Shown piece by piece: positions 24,383 to 37,800 of a DNA stretch of 64,000 nucleotides. The translations under genes were made by a program, and so were the position numbers. The number at the start of each line of letters is the position of its first letter. Within the stretch, counting starts at the first letter, position 1. Location: assembly GCF_963422355.1 (NCBI RefSeq), contig NC_085097.1:838501-902500 (forward strand), given 5' to 3'. The notes beneath the pieces were generated by a model. It was not told where the DNA came from and did no database searches. It saw nothing but the letters and a program-made list of their open reading frames with translations. The stretch comes from Corticium candelabrum (lineage: Eukaryota > Porifera > Homoscleromorpha > Homosclerophorida > Plakinidae).

Positions 24383-25849
24383 CTCCAAAACGGCAAGTTA
24401 CAGATCCACCAAATTTGTGTACGCCAATCGGATCGAGGTAGACATTGAAGGTGTCGCTGTCTTCCAGAGTTTTTTAATTAAAACGCCACGATTTCTTGCT
24501 GATAAAACCCAACTCCTCTAGCTCTCAACTTTCTCTAAACGACACATCAGATCTCCACCAAATCTGAAATGCCAATTCCTGACCTCGACGGTACACAGGA
24601 AGTATGTCGTTACCCACCAACCATGAGGATAAAAGCAAAATTTTAAGTATGTTGGGTCCCTAAAAGTACGGCTAATGTTTTTTTCGCTTGTATAGGAGCG
24701 TCGAATAACTGCCACATTCGCTACACTTGTTCAACGAAATGGCACCAACATCTTCGAAGTGACAACGTTCAACGGGAATGTTGCGAGATTAGATGTCAAT
24801 TAGTCACACATAGGGGAAACAGGCTATCTAGAATTTTATGTGTCCACCCAATATCCGGAAGGTAGTGCTAAACGCATGAATAGTGTAATTTGCAAAGAAT
24901 GGAAAATCAGTTAGTCTATACATAAACATGCCACTGATTTCTAGTAGTCAACTATTTGTTGAAGTTCCCTAATTAGACTAAGTTTGTTAATACGGAAACA
25001 ACCATGTAAAATCAACTCTGGGAAGCATAGCATGCGTTCACTTTTATTGCTCGTGTGATCTCAACATGGTTTTTGCAGCCACTAGTAGGCAGAGTCATGC
25101 AGAAAGTTCCAATTTTGACTACTGACTTTCGAGTACATTCAAGGTCATAGCAAACAGAGAGTAGATGAACCTGCGATAAAACGACGTAAGTCAGTCAGGC
25201 ACTGAACTGATTTACCGTTTGATGATAAGACTGCTTGTTCCCAGTCAACTGTACTGTATAAACAAGCTTGCCAGTAGATGCTTGCGAGTACGTGCGCAGC
25301 AACTGTTTGGTGTTCTTGCAATTGGAGTATGTACATACATGTGCATTGTTGTTGAGGCTAAAATCAGTCGTTAGCGGTGTTCTAAGAACACATATAGGTA
25401 AGATGCGCGCTTTTAATACAGTGTGTTTGGATGCACTTTGCTAATTCTAAGCTTCGATCGTGTTGACTTGACACTGCTTTGGTATTTCAGAGTCGATTGT
25501 TGCGTGCGAAGGGTCCTGTTTTCACAACAGTGCAATTGGAGTACCAGTGTCTTGTTGTTGAGGCTAAAATCAATTACTCACGTGCTAACCAAAATAGGCA
25601 CTCTAACACTGAAGAAATGAACTAGAAAAATTAGACACAAACGGTTTCATCTCACGCAAAGGCATTTTCTAACCAAATATGACTAGTGCCAAAGTAGGAC
25701 ACCTGGAACTGGAAAGGGGTCAATTTCTCGGTGAGTCGGCGCCTAGGATTTAGAACTTTAGTGCTTTTTTCATTGTAAAAGTAACTTGAACTTGAAACAA
25801 GTACATAATACAACTAGACAACTAATTTTAATAGACATAACATAAACCA
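24383..25849. other. Non-coding interval upstream of the ZPR1 stop
   Basis: No gene recognised. A partial direct repeat (GCAATTGGAGTA followed by TTGTTGTTGAGGCTAAAATC) occurs at about 25317-25370 and 25530-25580. The right end is presumably ZPR1 3' UTR. Confidence 0.4.
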
Positions 25850-28800
25850 TCAATCATTCTCACTGCCCTGCCTGTATCCTTCTGTTTTCATGTCATTCAT
25901 TCCCAGTTCCTCGTTCTGTTCATAGTTTCGCTCATATTGTTCCAATACCATGTGCGGATCAGCATCAGGGGCATATGGGTTCTGTGGAGATTTTTACAAT
26001 ATCTGTGATAGAATGAATAAAAGAGACAAAGACTGAAGTAGACTGCTTACTTGTACATAACTGTTTCCTGCTGGATCATCAATTACCACTTCTACTAAAT
26101 GCTCACCACTAATTACCTGAACAGACAACAGAAAGCATAATGCACTCAGACAAAGAAGTACAACAAAAGAAAACAGAGATAAACCAACAAACTTGATGGA
26201 CACAAAACACAAATGATAATCACAAACAAGAGAACAAGCAAACATACATACATAAAATACTGGCAGCTTAAAAAACAGCCCAATTTCAATATCAAGCTAA
26301 CTATAATAGCCATTATTCAAATGACAAAAACCTTATCCATCCATAAAGCGTAATGACTCGGTGACATAACAACATCTGACCTTGTCTAATTTCTGTAAAA
26401 ACTGCTTCATCTGCAAGACAAAATCTTTTCTAGCGCTGTCACCAAATGAAAATGGTGCCGTTTTCTTCAACTATATAACCAGAAACGAAACAGTTGAACA
26501 AACATATAACAATTAATAAACCAATAAACAATATGCACTGACAAATAGACAAACAAACAAACAGAGTGAAACACAGAGAAACGAGAAGAGGACCAACCAA
26601 GCAAACCAAAACGCCGTAACCCCTGCACAAGTATAGCATAGTGCAGCCTTCTATCAAAATCTACATTTCAGTACATTGCTGTACCTCTTGCTTTATATCA
26701 TGAAGTAGACCTTCCAATGTCGTAAATTTGCCGCCCATAGAGCAACAATAAACTTCCACATCAAGCTCAGGAATGAGAACAACAGCCGTCTCACTCTGTT
26801 GTACAAACTTGCATTTCATATTCAAAACCAACTTAACAACATACCAGCAGTACTTTAAGAACATCTCGACTAAGGTCCTCTTTTGACGTCATTTTTAATG
26901 TTACCCTTTGACCAAATTCGCTGACACCACCTACAACAAATGTCATTGTAGACTAAGTAAACTTTACAAATTCTGGTAAAAAATGTCGCATTCCTATGGA
27001 TGATAGAGACTTGATGCAGATATACAAGTAAACAGACACTGTGAAACATATCTTTCACTGTTAGATGGCACACAACACAATACACTGTTTCGTATAAGTA
27101 ATTATTTTCCCCAAAGTCTAATTAGTGATCAGACAGATACTGCTAGTCTCAGCAGTGCTCGCAGAATGTCTCCTGCATAGCACATCTGTCGTAATTGCTT
27201 GTGTCTATGAATCAGTTGGACTTTCATCTAAACAAGCTACACAATATGCAACATATAGCATGTAGCAATAGAAAGAAAATTGTAAACTCTATTGCAATGG
27301 TGGTTGTTATTAAATTTGTAGAGGCAAATATTGTATACAATTTACCTCCTGATTTGACTTCATTTGACTTGCAACCACACCTGTCACATGTCAAAGCCAT
27401 GATGACAACTTGTTTGAAATGAGGAATGTCAACTAGTTTCATTCTTGTTTCACAAGGACTCCCACACTCTGGGCAGTTTGTTGGAAAAGATAGAACCTAA
27501 GCAAACAGATAGGCAAACAGCAGTATACAAAACAGTATAATAAACAAATGGATACATGGACAAAAACAAAAACAACAAAGAGTCAGCTCACAAACAAGCT
27601 GACAATATAAACAAACAGACAACAAAGACTCAAAAAGAGACTAACAAAGATATAGACAAAGTATTGGGCAATGCTGTCAACTGTATCCTGTTGGTCTTCA
27701 AACAGTCTGACTGATGAGACTGATAGAGTGACATTGTTTCCAAACATTGCTGCCAGACAATGCGGGTACACAAAGAGAGCAGAAAAGAACCCCACATCGG
27801 ACGACAAACAAGGACATGTTTTCCACCAAGATTCTTCACGAGGTAAACCGGGCTACTTTGACGTTTCAGTCTGAAACTCCGTTCAAGAGAGTAGCAGACT
27901 GATCAGTTCCTTCAAGAGTTATCTGAATGTAGACAAAGATAGCCTAGCAAGTACCAAAGAACTCAAGGATTTCTAGAGACTATTCTTCTCAATTGCTCTC
28001 CAGTGATGTAATATGAAAGTGACAAAAAATGCAGACTATCAGAGCCTCAATACTAATATTGAGATTCTTACTCTAAGCAGCCATTGTTTGTTCACTAGTT
28101 CAGCTACCTATATGCAACCTTCTGAGGTGAACAACACAATCAGCAGTTTTAGTGTAGCAAAAGTGTATCTGTTGCAATCATATGAATTATGCCAAACAAA
28201 AAATATTTTAGGGCTATTTGTTTAGCCTGTCAGTAATCATTCTGATTTATTAAAACATATTTCATTAGCAGATAGACAAAAATAGAAGTAGAACAATTCA
28301 GCAACCAGTTCTTAGCCATGACTGCGGAATCTAGCATTCTAATAAAAATATGTCAGCACACAAGCAAGATCCAACTAAAGACAGTTATACAGGAAGAGTG
28401 GCAAAGGAAAACACTAAACAGATGCCGAGTGAGATGACTGCTTTGATTTGTGCGCTCTACAGAATACTGTAGGATGGCTAAAACATTTATTTGGTTTTGT
28501 TGTTTGTATTGAAAATTATTGTCGATTAGTGCATATTGTTTTTTTGATTGGTTAATTTAAGTTAAGTTTTAAGTCAATTATTTATTGAATGAATTAAACT
28601 GACTACACTGTAGTTTACTAGGAAATGATGTTATTGTTGGTAATTAACAGTATCTTTTGATAATAATATCAATAAAATGCAAATAACATGATTTACACGT
28701 GATTTGTAGTGTCAGAAACTTTGGCCATAACTGCACATGTTGAAAGTATACTTTGCACTCTTGAAGATAAAACTAACAAATCGATTGGTAGTCTAAATAA

Positions 28801-31800
28801 CTGAAATATGCAGTCACTAATGTATGACATTGTCGGACAGATAGACAGACAGACTAACAGACAGAAAGACAAACTGCAGACAGACAATCACACAGACAGA
28901 CCGAAAAACATACGGACAAAAGAAGAGCAGAATTCCTGTGTACGAGTGCAACAAAAGTTTGGCTGCATATGCAACTGTTTGCAAAATACCACTACACCAC
29001 AGCACTAAAAAGAGACCTGACATAGTTGTTTATGATTCTGAGATCAGCACAGATCTTGATGGTGTCCTACACCACCCCTAAAAAGGGACATGGTAAAAAG
29101 ATCTGCATAGGAAGAAGGATTTGCATAGCAGCAAGAAGGGAGGAAAAACACTGGCCAAAGTACAAAAATAAGCGTATTATTAGTAACTCATCCAACTTGA
29201 GCTTTACTCTCCCTTACTGAGATAACCATTGGCTTGGAGCAGACAAAGTGTGAAGAAATTAGCAAAACAATCTCAAGATGTGGAAAGAACAAGACTAAAA
29301 CTTTAATTAAGAAGTTACTAAAAACCTTTCAGTTATTTTACAATGCTGCAACACAAGAAGGTAAACAAGAGCCAAACAGATAAACAACAAAACACGAAAA
29401 TTGAACAAGTAACTGTAAGTAGCAGTTGTTCAAGTAACTGTAAGTAGCAGGTGTGCAATATACCTCATCTTGTGTAATTGGTCCTAGGAAACAACCACAT
29501 AAATCTCACACTAGAAGCCTAACAGCAAACCAGTTATTCTAACAGCCACCAACCAGCAGCCACTTCAGTCTGGTCTCTCCCTGTGTCATCATCAGCCTAC
29601 ATGTATACATAACATAGACACATCACAGGAACACACACAACCATAGACCAAAAGTATGTTCTAACTCTCAATCCCAATAAAATGTCTTGCTCAGCAGATC
29701 TCTTGTATGACATCACTGTCATTTGAGGATCCTTCTTAGGAGCACAACTATATAATACATCCTAAATTAAACTATGATAAAAACAAAACAAAAAACAGAA
29801 AAATAACAAATGCGCGAAACAAGCTATCAAATGGACTAGAGACATGTTGTAGCATACATGTTTTCAATAAAACTGTTTCCTGATGGATCATCCAGCTCCT
29901 GAACACAATATTATAGTTAGAAACAACCATAGTCATGCATATCACTCTAAACAGATTTAGATCACCAAAGTGAACAGCCGACCTCCTGACTGACACATTT
30001 CCAGTTCAGTGATGACAACTTTGATCTTGTCATGTACATCTGGATCCATAATCTAAATAAACACATAGTTCAAAAACCAGGTCTCAGAAGACAAACATTT
30101 TCCACCAAAATTGAGTTCAGTAGACCACACTAATACATGCCAGAGCTTTACCAACACTAATATCAGTATCAATATCAGCATCAACACTAGAATTGGGCAG
30201 CGCTACTAGTATTGGTAAATTTTGCTTGATGTTACCTTGCCCGCAACTCTGGCTCCTCAAAGGTAATAGATATGATTCTATCATGGCGACTTCTGCCAGT
30301 GGCATTTGGTCCTATTTTGCAATCTCAGCAGTAGACAACCGTAAGAGATCATGCAGATTATGCTCAGAAAGAATATTAATAATAGGTGGTACAACCACAT
30401 AACCTCAAATCTTAGAAACACCTCCAGAAAAGTACCTTGACCATGCAGTTAGGGATGATGGAAGATTCTGAAAAAAGGTGAAGACAAGCAGCAGTCAATA
30501 ATCAACTAAGCAATGTAGAAACAGCAGCTGTAAGACTTCGATAATCCCCAGGTTGGTAACTTCATCCTCTTAAATTGTCTTCCAACTATTTACACATTGG
30601 TACTTCATTAGTAATTCGTCGCCCCAGTCTTGTTTCTAATTACAGCATTCACATGTGCAGCAAACTATCACCTAGTTTCACTGTCACTGTCTTTTCCAAG
30701 CTATGCCAGACATTTAAAAATGCATGTCTTCAGCTGTTTTACATTTGTTGGAGAAGAGATTTCGAGTCGCTCTTTATGACATCTATAAATTTTGATTGAA
30801 TTGGGTTTAGTTCAAGTGACTGAGCAGGTCAGTTCATGCTGTTAATTTTGTTCTGGAGAAGATATTGCTTTGATTTTTCTGTGTGTGGTAAGGAGCGTTG
30901 TCTTGCTGAAAGCAAAATGAGTTGCCAGCAAGAATCTGACCACCCTGTATGACATACTGGTCAATGATATTAACATAGCTATCAGACTTTAGCATGCCCT
31001 CTATGAAATGCAAGCTTCCCCCTCAGATTTTGCCATTGTTCCACACATCATAACCTTTCCTCCTCCATGTTTTCCTGTTGGGACCAAGCACTAGCTGTTA
31101 AAGTGCTCCTACAATCACCGAGGAATGAGAACTAAAATAGATCCTTGCCAAAGTTTAAATGTCGATTTTAATCCAACCACAGGATATGTTGGAAGTTAGA
31201 CTTTGACCATTCTTGATGCTCTGTAGCCCACTTCAATCACCTCAGGTTTTACAGCCTAGTAAGAAGAAGCTTTTTTACTGCTACATGGCTGTGAGGACCG
31301 CTCTCAATTACTGGATTGTGGACTGTGTGAATAGCAGTGCCCAAATTACTCCTCCCCACCCACTTCTACCTGTGTAAACTGGTGATTTCTCACTGAAACA
31401 TGAATTGCTGCTGTTTTCTTTTGTGAATGTTTATGCTAACCTAAAAACGTGCAGACAACTACAAATATTTAGAAGTAATTACAACTTTGTTTTAGATAGT
31501 TTTGTGGGACGAAAGAAAACGGGTGGCAAAAACCTTTTTGCTGGTACTGTATAAGACTAGTGTCAAGATGCATTGAGTTAGCCTTGTCCCCAGACTCATG
31601 TGAGCCTGGGGACAAGGCTACATTGAGTGACATTGTTCCGAACATTGCTGCCAGACAATGCTGGTACACAAAGAGAGCAGAAAAGTAACCCCACATCAGA
31701 CAACAACTAGGACATGTTTTCCACCCAGATTCTTCACGAGGTAAACAGGGCTACTGTGACGTTTCAGTCAGACACTCCGTTCAACAATGATACCGTAAGT

Positions 31801-34800
31801 TGTCAGTTCTGCTAGAAAAGCTGGTGCTGCAGTATTTGCAGAGGAAATGAAAAGGATGCCAAACATGGTTAGTGATGTTATTGCTAGTGGAGGTCTGTTC
31901 TCTTTCACAACTGTAGAAACATTTGGGGTTTGGAAAGACCACAGTTTGGAACTGTTAAAGGGGAAGTCCAACAAAAATAAACTTAACTTGTATGAGTAGA
32001 TCTTACGAAGACAACTCGATCAATATAAGTTACTCTGCTATCTTCGCTTTTGTATACGAGAACGAGTGATGTTTCTGTGATGTGCAACGCCCATGTGCCT
32101 GCTCCGTGCTTCCTGGTGGATTAAGCTCCGCCCACTGGGAACAAATCAATGCGTTTACGGATGACTGATACGGATATATCGAGAATGCTGAATGTGAATG
32201 CAAAGATATTATGAAGATCTGCCTTCTTGCCGTCAGTGGTTCCTCTCTATAGTAAAATGGTGTCGGTAGAGCTGTTTTCCACCAGACTTTGAAGCAGAAT
32301 TCCTCAATACCACGGCTTACCTACAGAACGTGCTTGTGCTTGAGTACTTGTTTATCCTTGTTCTTTTAATATCCGAAGAGAAACGTTCAGCGCGTCATCT
32401 GGCGTGTGCTACAGAGGATGATCCTATTTTTACATCCAGGATTGTAACCTTCTACCAATCAGCAGCAAAAGAAAGTGAGCAGACCGGATGTAAAAATAGG
32501 AACGTCCTCTGTAGCACATGCCAGATGGCGTGCTGAAAGTTTCTCTTCGGATATTAAAAGAACAAGGATAAACGAATATTCAAGCACAAGCGTGTTCTCT
32601 AGGTAAGCCGTGGTATTGAGGAATTCTGCTTGAAAGTCTGGTGGGGAAACAGCTCTACCGACACCATTTTACTTTAGAGAGGAACCACTGACGGCAACAA
32701 GGCAGATCTTTATAATAATATCTTTGCATTCACATTTGTCATTCTCGATATATCCGTAGCAGTCATCCGTAAACGCATTGATTCGTTTGCAGTGGGCGGA
32801 GCTTAATCCACCAGGAAATGCGGAGCAGGCGCGTGGGCATTGCACATCACAGAAACATCGCTCATTCTTGTATACAAAAGCGAAGATAACGGAGTAACTT
32901 ATACCGATCGATTTGTCTTGGTAAGATCTACTCATACAAGTTAAGTTCATTTTTGTTGGACTTCCCCTGTAAGATCAACTGCCCAGAAATATTGATTGTC
33001 ATCCTGTTTGAACATGCTGCAAGCAGTTTCAAGACTACACGAAAAACTACGTTTGTTTGTGGCAGTCTATTTCTAGAATAACTTTGGACAAGCAAGTTTA
33101 CGTTTTACTGATAGCGACTGTTGTGGGAATGATTAGCTGTGTTTTTCAGAGAGGAGGACATGAACTTTGTAGAAGTACATTGTAATGTAGTGTAAAATGT
33201 ATCAACAGACTATAAAAAACAAAGTAAAAATAAACAAACAAACAAACATAGACATACAAAAAAGTCAGTCGGACAAAAACAAGCAAAAAGACAGTAAGAA
33301 AACTGATAAACAAAAGCCACCTTTCTAACGGGCTGATCCTGCCTCAAGCCTTCTGTTGCTCTCTGTAGTAGTCCCTCAATGGTTGTCACTTCTACGATGG
33401 GCAAAGTATCAACATTTTATTGCTTTAATAAAACCAAAAATAAAACGTCACCTCCTTGTTGGCTCTTTGCAGGAATTTCAAAGCCAAGTTCAGGAATTAT
33501 GACTGTTGCAGCATCTGTCTTGACAAGCTGTCTGCTTATATCCTAAATTAATACAGTACTTGCTTCAACAAAAAGTCCTTCCGTCTTCCATCTGTCTGCC
33601 TGCCTCTCTCTGTCTGTCTGTGTGACAGCAACTTTGATATATTGACAAACACTAAATGATTCTACCTGCTGGGTCATTCATTTGTCCACCTGTATGCAAG
33701 TTTATCCATCTGTTTGTCTATTCACCCACTTGTCAGTATATCTACCAATCTATCTGCCTCTTCGTCTGCCAATACATATACTATCGCTACAAACATTATT
33801 GCTAGAACTAACTATCTGCCTGCCTTATTTAAAATCACAAAATCTAAAAAAGCATTTTTATCGTTCAAAAATACATGATTTCAATCTAGTGAATGCTACT
33901 CTGAATGTCTCTGTCATAGATGTCCTCATCAACTTCAGCTGATAGTATACATGGCAACTTGTTCATAATGACATGGGAATTGCAGCACTGGAGAATGATA
34001 GAATTTTTCTCCCAAATTCCTCTAAAAGCTGATTCATTCCTTCTCCCCTCAATGTCTCAAGATTATCTTGACCAGTGTTTAGGTACTTTTCAGTCACTGT
34101 TCTGCACTGTCCAAAATGTTCACAAACTAGTGGAGTAGGCTAGAGATGTGGAGGTTCCAGGAAGACGTTGTCTATACTTTGCTTGTTTGCTTTCCTCTTT
34201 CCTTGCTGCTGCAAACCCTCCTTCCTGAGCTGCACGTTTCACTGTGCCCTTACTAAAGAGATGAGCCATAGCTCATAACTAGTGCCTGAGTTGTACACAA
34301 CTACGTGAGTGTGATTTGATTCCCTAAGTATTGAAGCTGACTTGTTCTCATGACGGATTTTGAGCTCATGCAAGCAACAGTTCCATTCATTGACAAATTT
34401 CATTGTGGTGCCACACTGGCCAACCACCATGCTTGCATTTAAATGATGATACCCAGTGACAGATTTCCCACATTCACATTGACTGTTCCAATCAACAAAT
34501 GGAGGAGGAATATCCAGCCTCAGAGATGCTGCCAAACGAACGTCATTGGGTTCAAGTGTAAGTGCATGCATCTTTACTGGAAATAACCATGAACCAGACT
34601 CCTTGTCCTTGTAGAGATCTCATTCCAGCTACATCCTTGTTCGATCTTGAATTTGCAGTAAAAACTGGCATTCCTTACTTAGATATATAAGTAGAAAGCT
34701 CATGTTCTAACTTCTGATGGTCTTAAGAAAAAGCTGAACATCGTGGTATGTATTATTGTTATCAGCCAGAGCCTTACTACCAAGACTGTGTTAGTATATA

Positions 34801-37800
34801 TAGAGGACTCACAGTAATCTGGAAAAAGCTGAGACGGCATCCGAGACATGAGGAACACAACTATGTAGCTCAGATACGATGCTCGTCCAAACAGTAAAAC
34901 AGCAGCAGGAGCTATTTGCAATACTGATAATGATGTCAACCCAAACTACCTAATTTAAAAGGTAATAGTGCTTGATTCCATGCAAATTTGTCCAGTGATA
35001 AAGCTCTCATGTTCAAGAATTTGTCTTATGTTATTATATCTGTCTGTCTGTTTGTGTCTCTGTCCATACATGTATTGAATAAATCAATGCTATTACAGGC
35101 TATTGGCAATCACCTCCAAAGGGTGGCACACTACAATGTAAAGTTACTTAATTAACTAGCAACAAATAACTGTCACAATGAACGTCTTTTGACTTTGCCA
35201 CCTTGCCAGATTCCTGCCTATAATGCTGGCATATCCATCTGTCTGTCTGCATGTCTGTCTGTCTGTTTGCCTGCCTGTCTTTCCGTCAATAAGTTTGTAC
35301 ATCAATGCTGATACATGTGATGAAATGTATTATTCTGAAAAGACTACCTACAGATTACAGAACGAAAAGCAGCAAGCTCCTCAAAGGAGGAGAACAAACA
35401 CTCAATTACTCTAATGAGCTATACTTAACATACAGTACTGTGCAAAAGTTTTAGGTCACCCTGGTTACTTCACTAATCTGGAGGAAGAAAGTGGACTACA
35501 GTCAACAGCTACAGCTTTATTGTATCACAAACAACAAAAAACATCTTGCATACTACTCACAAGTAATCTTGACAAAGAAATATTGTTTAGTACTTAGTGT
35601 GTCCTCCATGAGCAGCAATTACTGCAGCACACCTGCAAGGCATCGAATCTACAAGGTTTGTGGTAACAGCCCTGGTGGTGGTATTCCACACTTGGAAAAC
35701 AGCTGCTGTCAACTCTTGCTTGTTCCTGCAGGGTTCCTTCTCTAGTCGGCGTTTCATTTCATCCCAAAGTCATTCTAGCCATCTGCATAGCAACGGCGAC
35801 ATCACAACGTGAACTCGTAGTGCACTTTGACGTTCTCGTTAGCTACAGCCTGTCTACAGCAAGAATATAACTGATGAAATACTGTTCAATATCTCCAGAC
35901 AGTATGTGATCTCAAGACGTTCATATTTCAGGTGCAGAACTACATTTTCATACAACCTTAGAACAATATCTGGGTGACCTAAAACTTTTGCACAGTACTG
36001 TATGTATTCTCTGGCAGGCTCCCTGTCCATCGGAAATTCTATTAATCTTTCTTGATATCACGAAGGAGTTGCATTGTTGTGGTTGGATGGCAATACATTG
36101 TCTCCAATGAGTCTTAAATCTCCAGGTTTGCGTCTTCCATTCTTGTCGCAGCATAGCGTTGGCAGCTTGTTCAAATAAGCTGATGCCTCATTTCCTATCT
36201 ACCAAAGTGTTCAATTACTAAAGGAACAAGAGATGCCATCGGAGTATAACCTCCAGGAAACAGTACTCTAGAGTATTTATTGTGTTCTCTCCTTATTTGC
36301 AGACGAAGCGCTTCATCTTTGGTTGCAGCACTAGATAGAACATCCTGGCTCTAAGGGTAGACCAGAGCAGTGTCCAATTCAACGCTTCCACCACAATCTA
36401 TCTGTCTGTCTGTCTGATCCTTTAGCTGTAACCATTTTCAATATGATCACCTGCCTATTTGCTGAATCTGCACTACAATCAAAATCTGAAGTCAGCCTAC
36501 CGTTTCAAAGCGAAAGCCTACAACTCCTACTCTTTGCTGATGATGCTGTTGTTGTTGCAAACTCAGTAAAGAATCTTCTAATACTTTGCAATGAGACTAA
36601 CGCCTTTCTACATTGGTCTAAGATTGAGCCGAATAAATCAACTACGGTTACAAGTTCCAGAAATAATTCCATCCCAACCTCTTACAAGTACACAAGTCAG
36701 TAATAACACATCTCAAATCATTACAAATTAATAATTAAAACATGTAGGACTCCAACAAAGAAAATCTACCTACAAGCACACAAGTCAGTAAAACACCTCA
36801 CAAAAATATTCAAAATATTGATAAAGCATGTAGGACTCCAACAGAGAAAATCTACCTTAACCTACCAACTCAACCTTACCATTGCTATAGACAGAGTCAG
36901 ACATTCAGAACGCTTCCTAGCAACAACACCTGTGCTTAAGTTGGACACCAACGAAGGCCACTAAATGTAAAGGGCGATTGTAGTACGTGTAGTATAGTAG
37001 GATATATGAGTATTGACGTCTAGCATCCGTTAGCGTATTCATTCAGTTTTGACTGAGTGACAGGCAATTGTGTTGCTGTTATTTGTGTTGTGTTGAGTTA
37101 TACTAGTAAATGCTCGTTAGCGTTGTGTTTGACGAGCAATGGTGTTCTGTGTTTACCTAGTTGCATAATAATGGTTGCGTTACGTAGCAATAATTTCTGT
37201 CAAACAAACGCTGGAACTCAGAAAACAGACTTTCAGTTGCTCTTCTTCTAACTTTGTCTTTCATTTCTTCGTTTATGCTTCAATCGTCTTGTCTCACTCA
37301 TTTACTGAGATAGTTGTATAACAATGGTTGGTAGTCGTGCACCAATGGTTGTGTAGCAATAAGTTCTGTCAAACTAACGCGCGGAAACTCAAAAAACAGA
37401 CTTTTCTCTTCTTCTAGCCTTTCCTTTCCATTCCTTTGTCACGCCTCAGTCTCCTATGCTCCTTAGTCGTGTATGGGAGCGACATCGCGAGTCATTTCAC
37501 TTTTCTCACCAACAAATTATAATTGCGTTGAGTCCTCGAAAGAAGATCCCTGTTTCAATTTTTAGCTCATATGTTGTGGAGTCAAAATTGCATTCATCTG
37601 GCATCATCGTTATGTCGATCCGTTTCTGTTTTACCGTAAATCCATATGACAAGTGCTGATGCACGTATAAATATAAATATATAAACATATAAATATAATA
37701 TATCTCAACCTCAACTAACATGACGAGAGAAGCTTGCTTCGCTCGCCAATTACACACACAGATTACTACAGTCATCATTTTGCAAGATGGCAGCACATGC

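Noticed and set aside
26439..26657. Reverse membrane-like frames in the ZPR1 region
   Set aside because: They are unspliced read-through or shadow frames of ZPR1 introns rich in CAAA repeats. The true exons are in other frames or shorter.
28817..29023. Membrane protein-like reverse frame
   Set aside because: Arises from a GACA/CAGA simple repeat; Val/Leu/Cys-rich composition with no other support.
29461..29489. Extra 20-nt ZPR1 exon between the two halves
   Set aside because: It has an acceptor and donor, but inclusion shifts the frame, whereas joining 29666 directly to 27496 keeps it. It could be an alternative exon.
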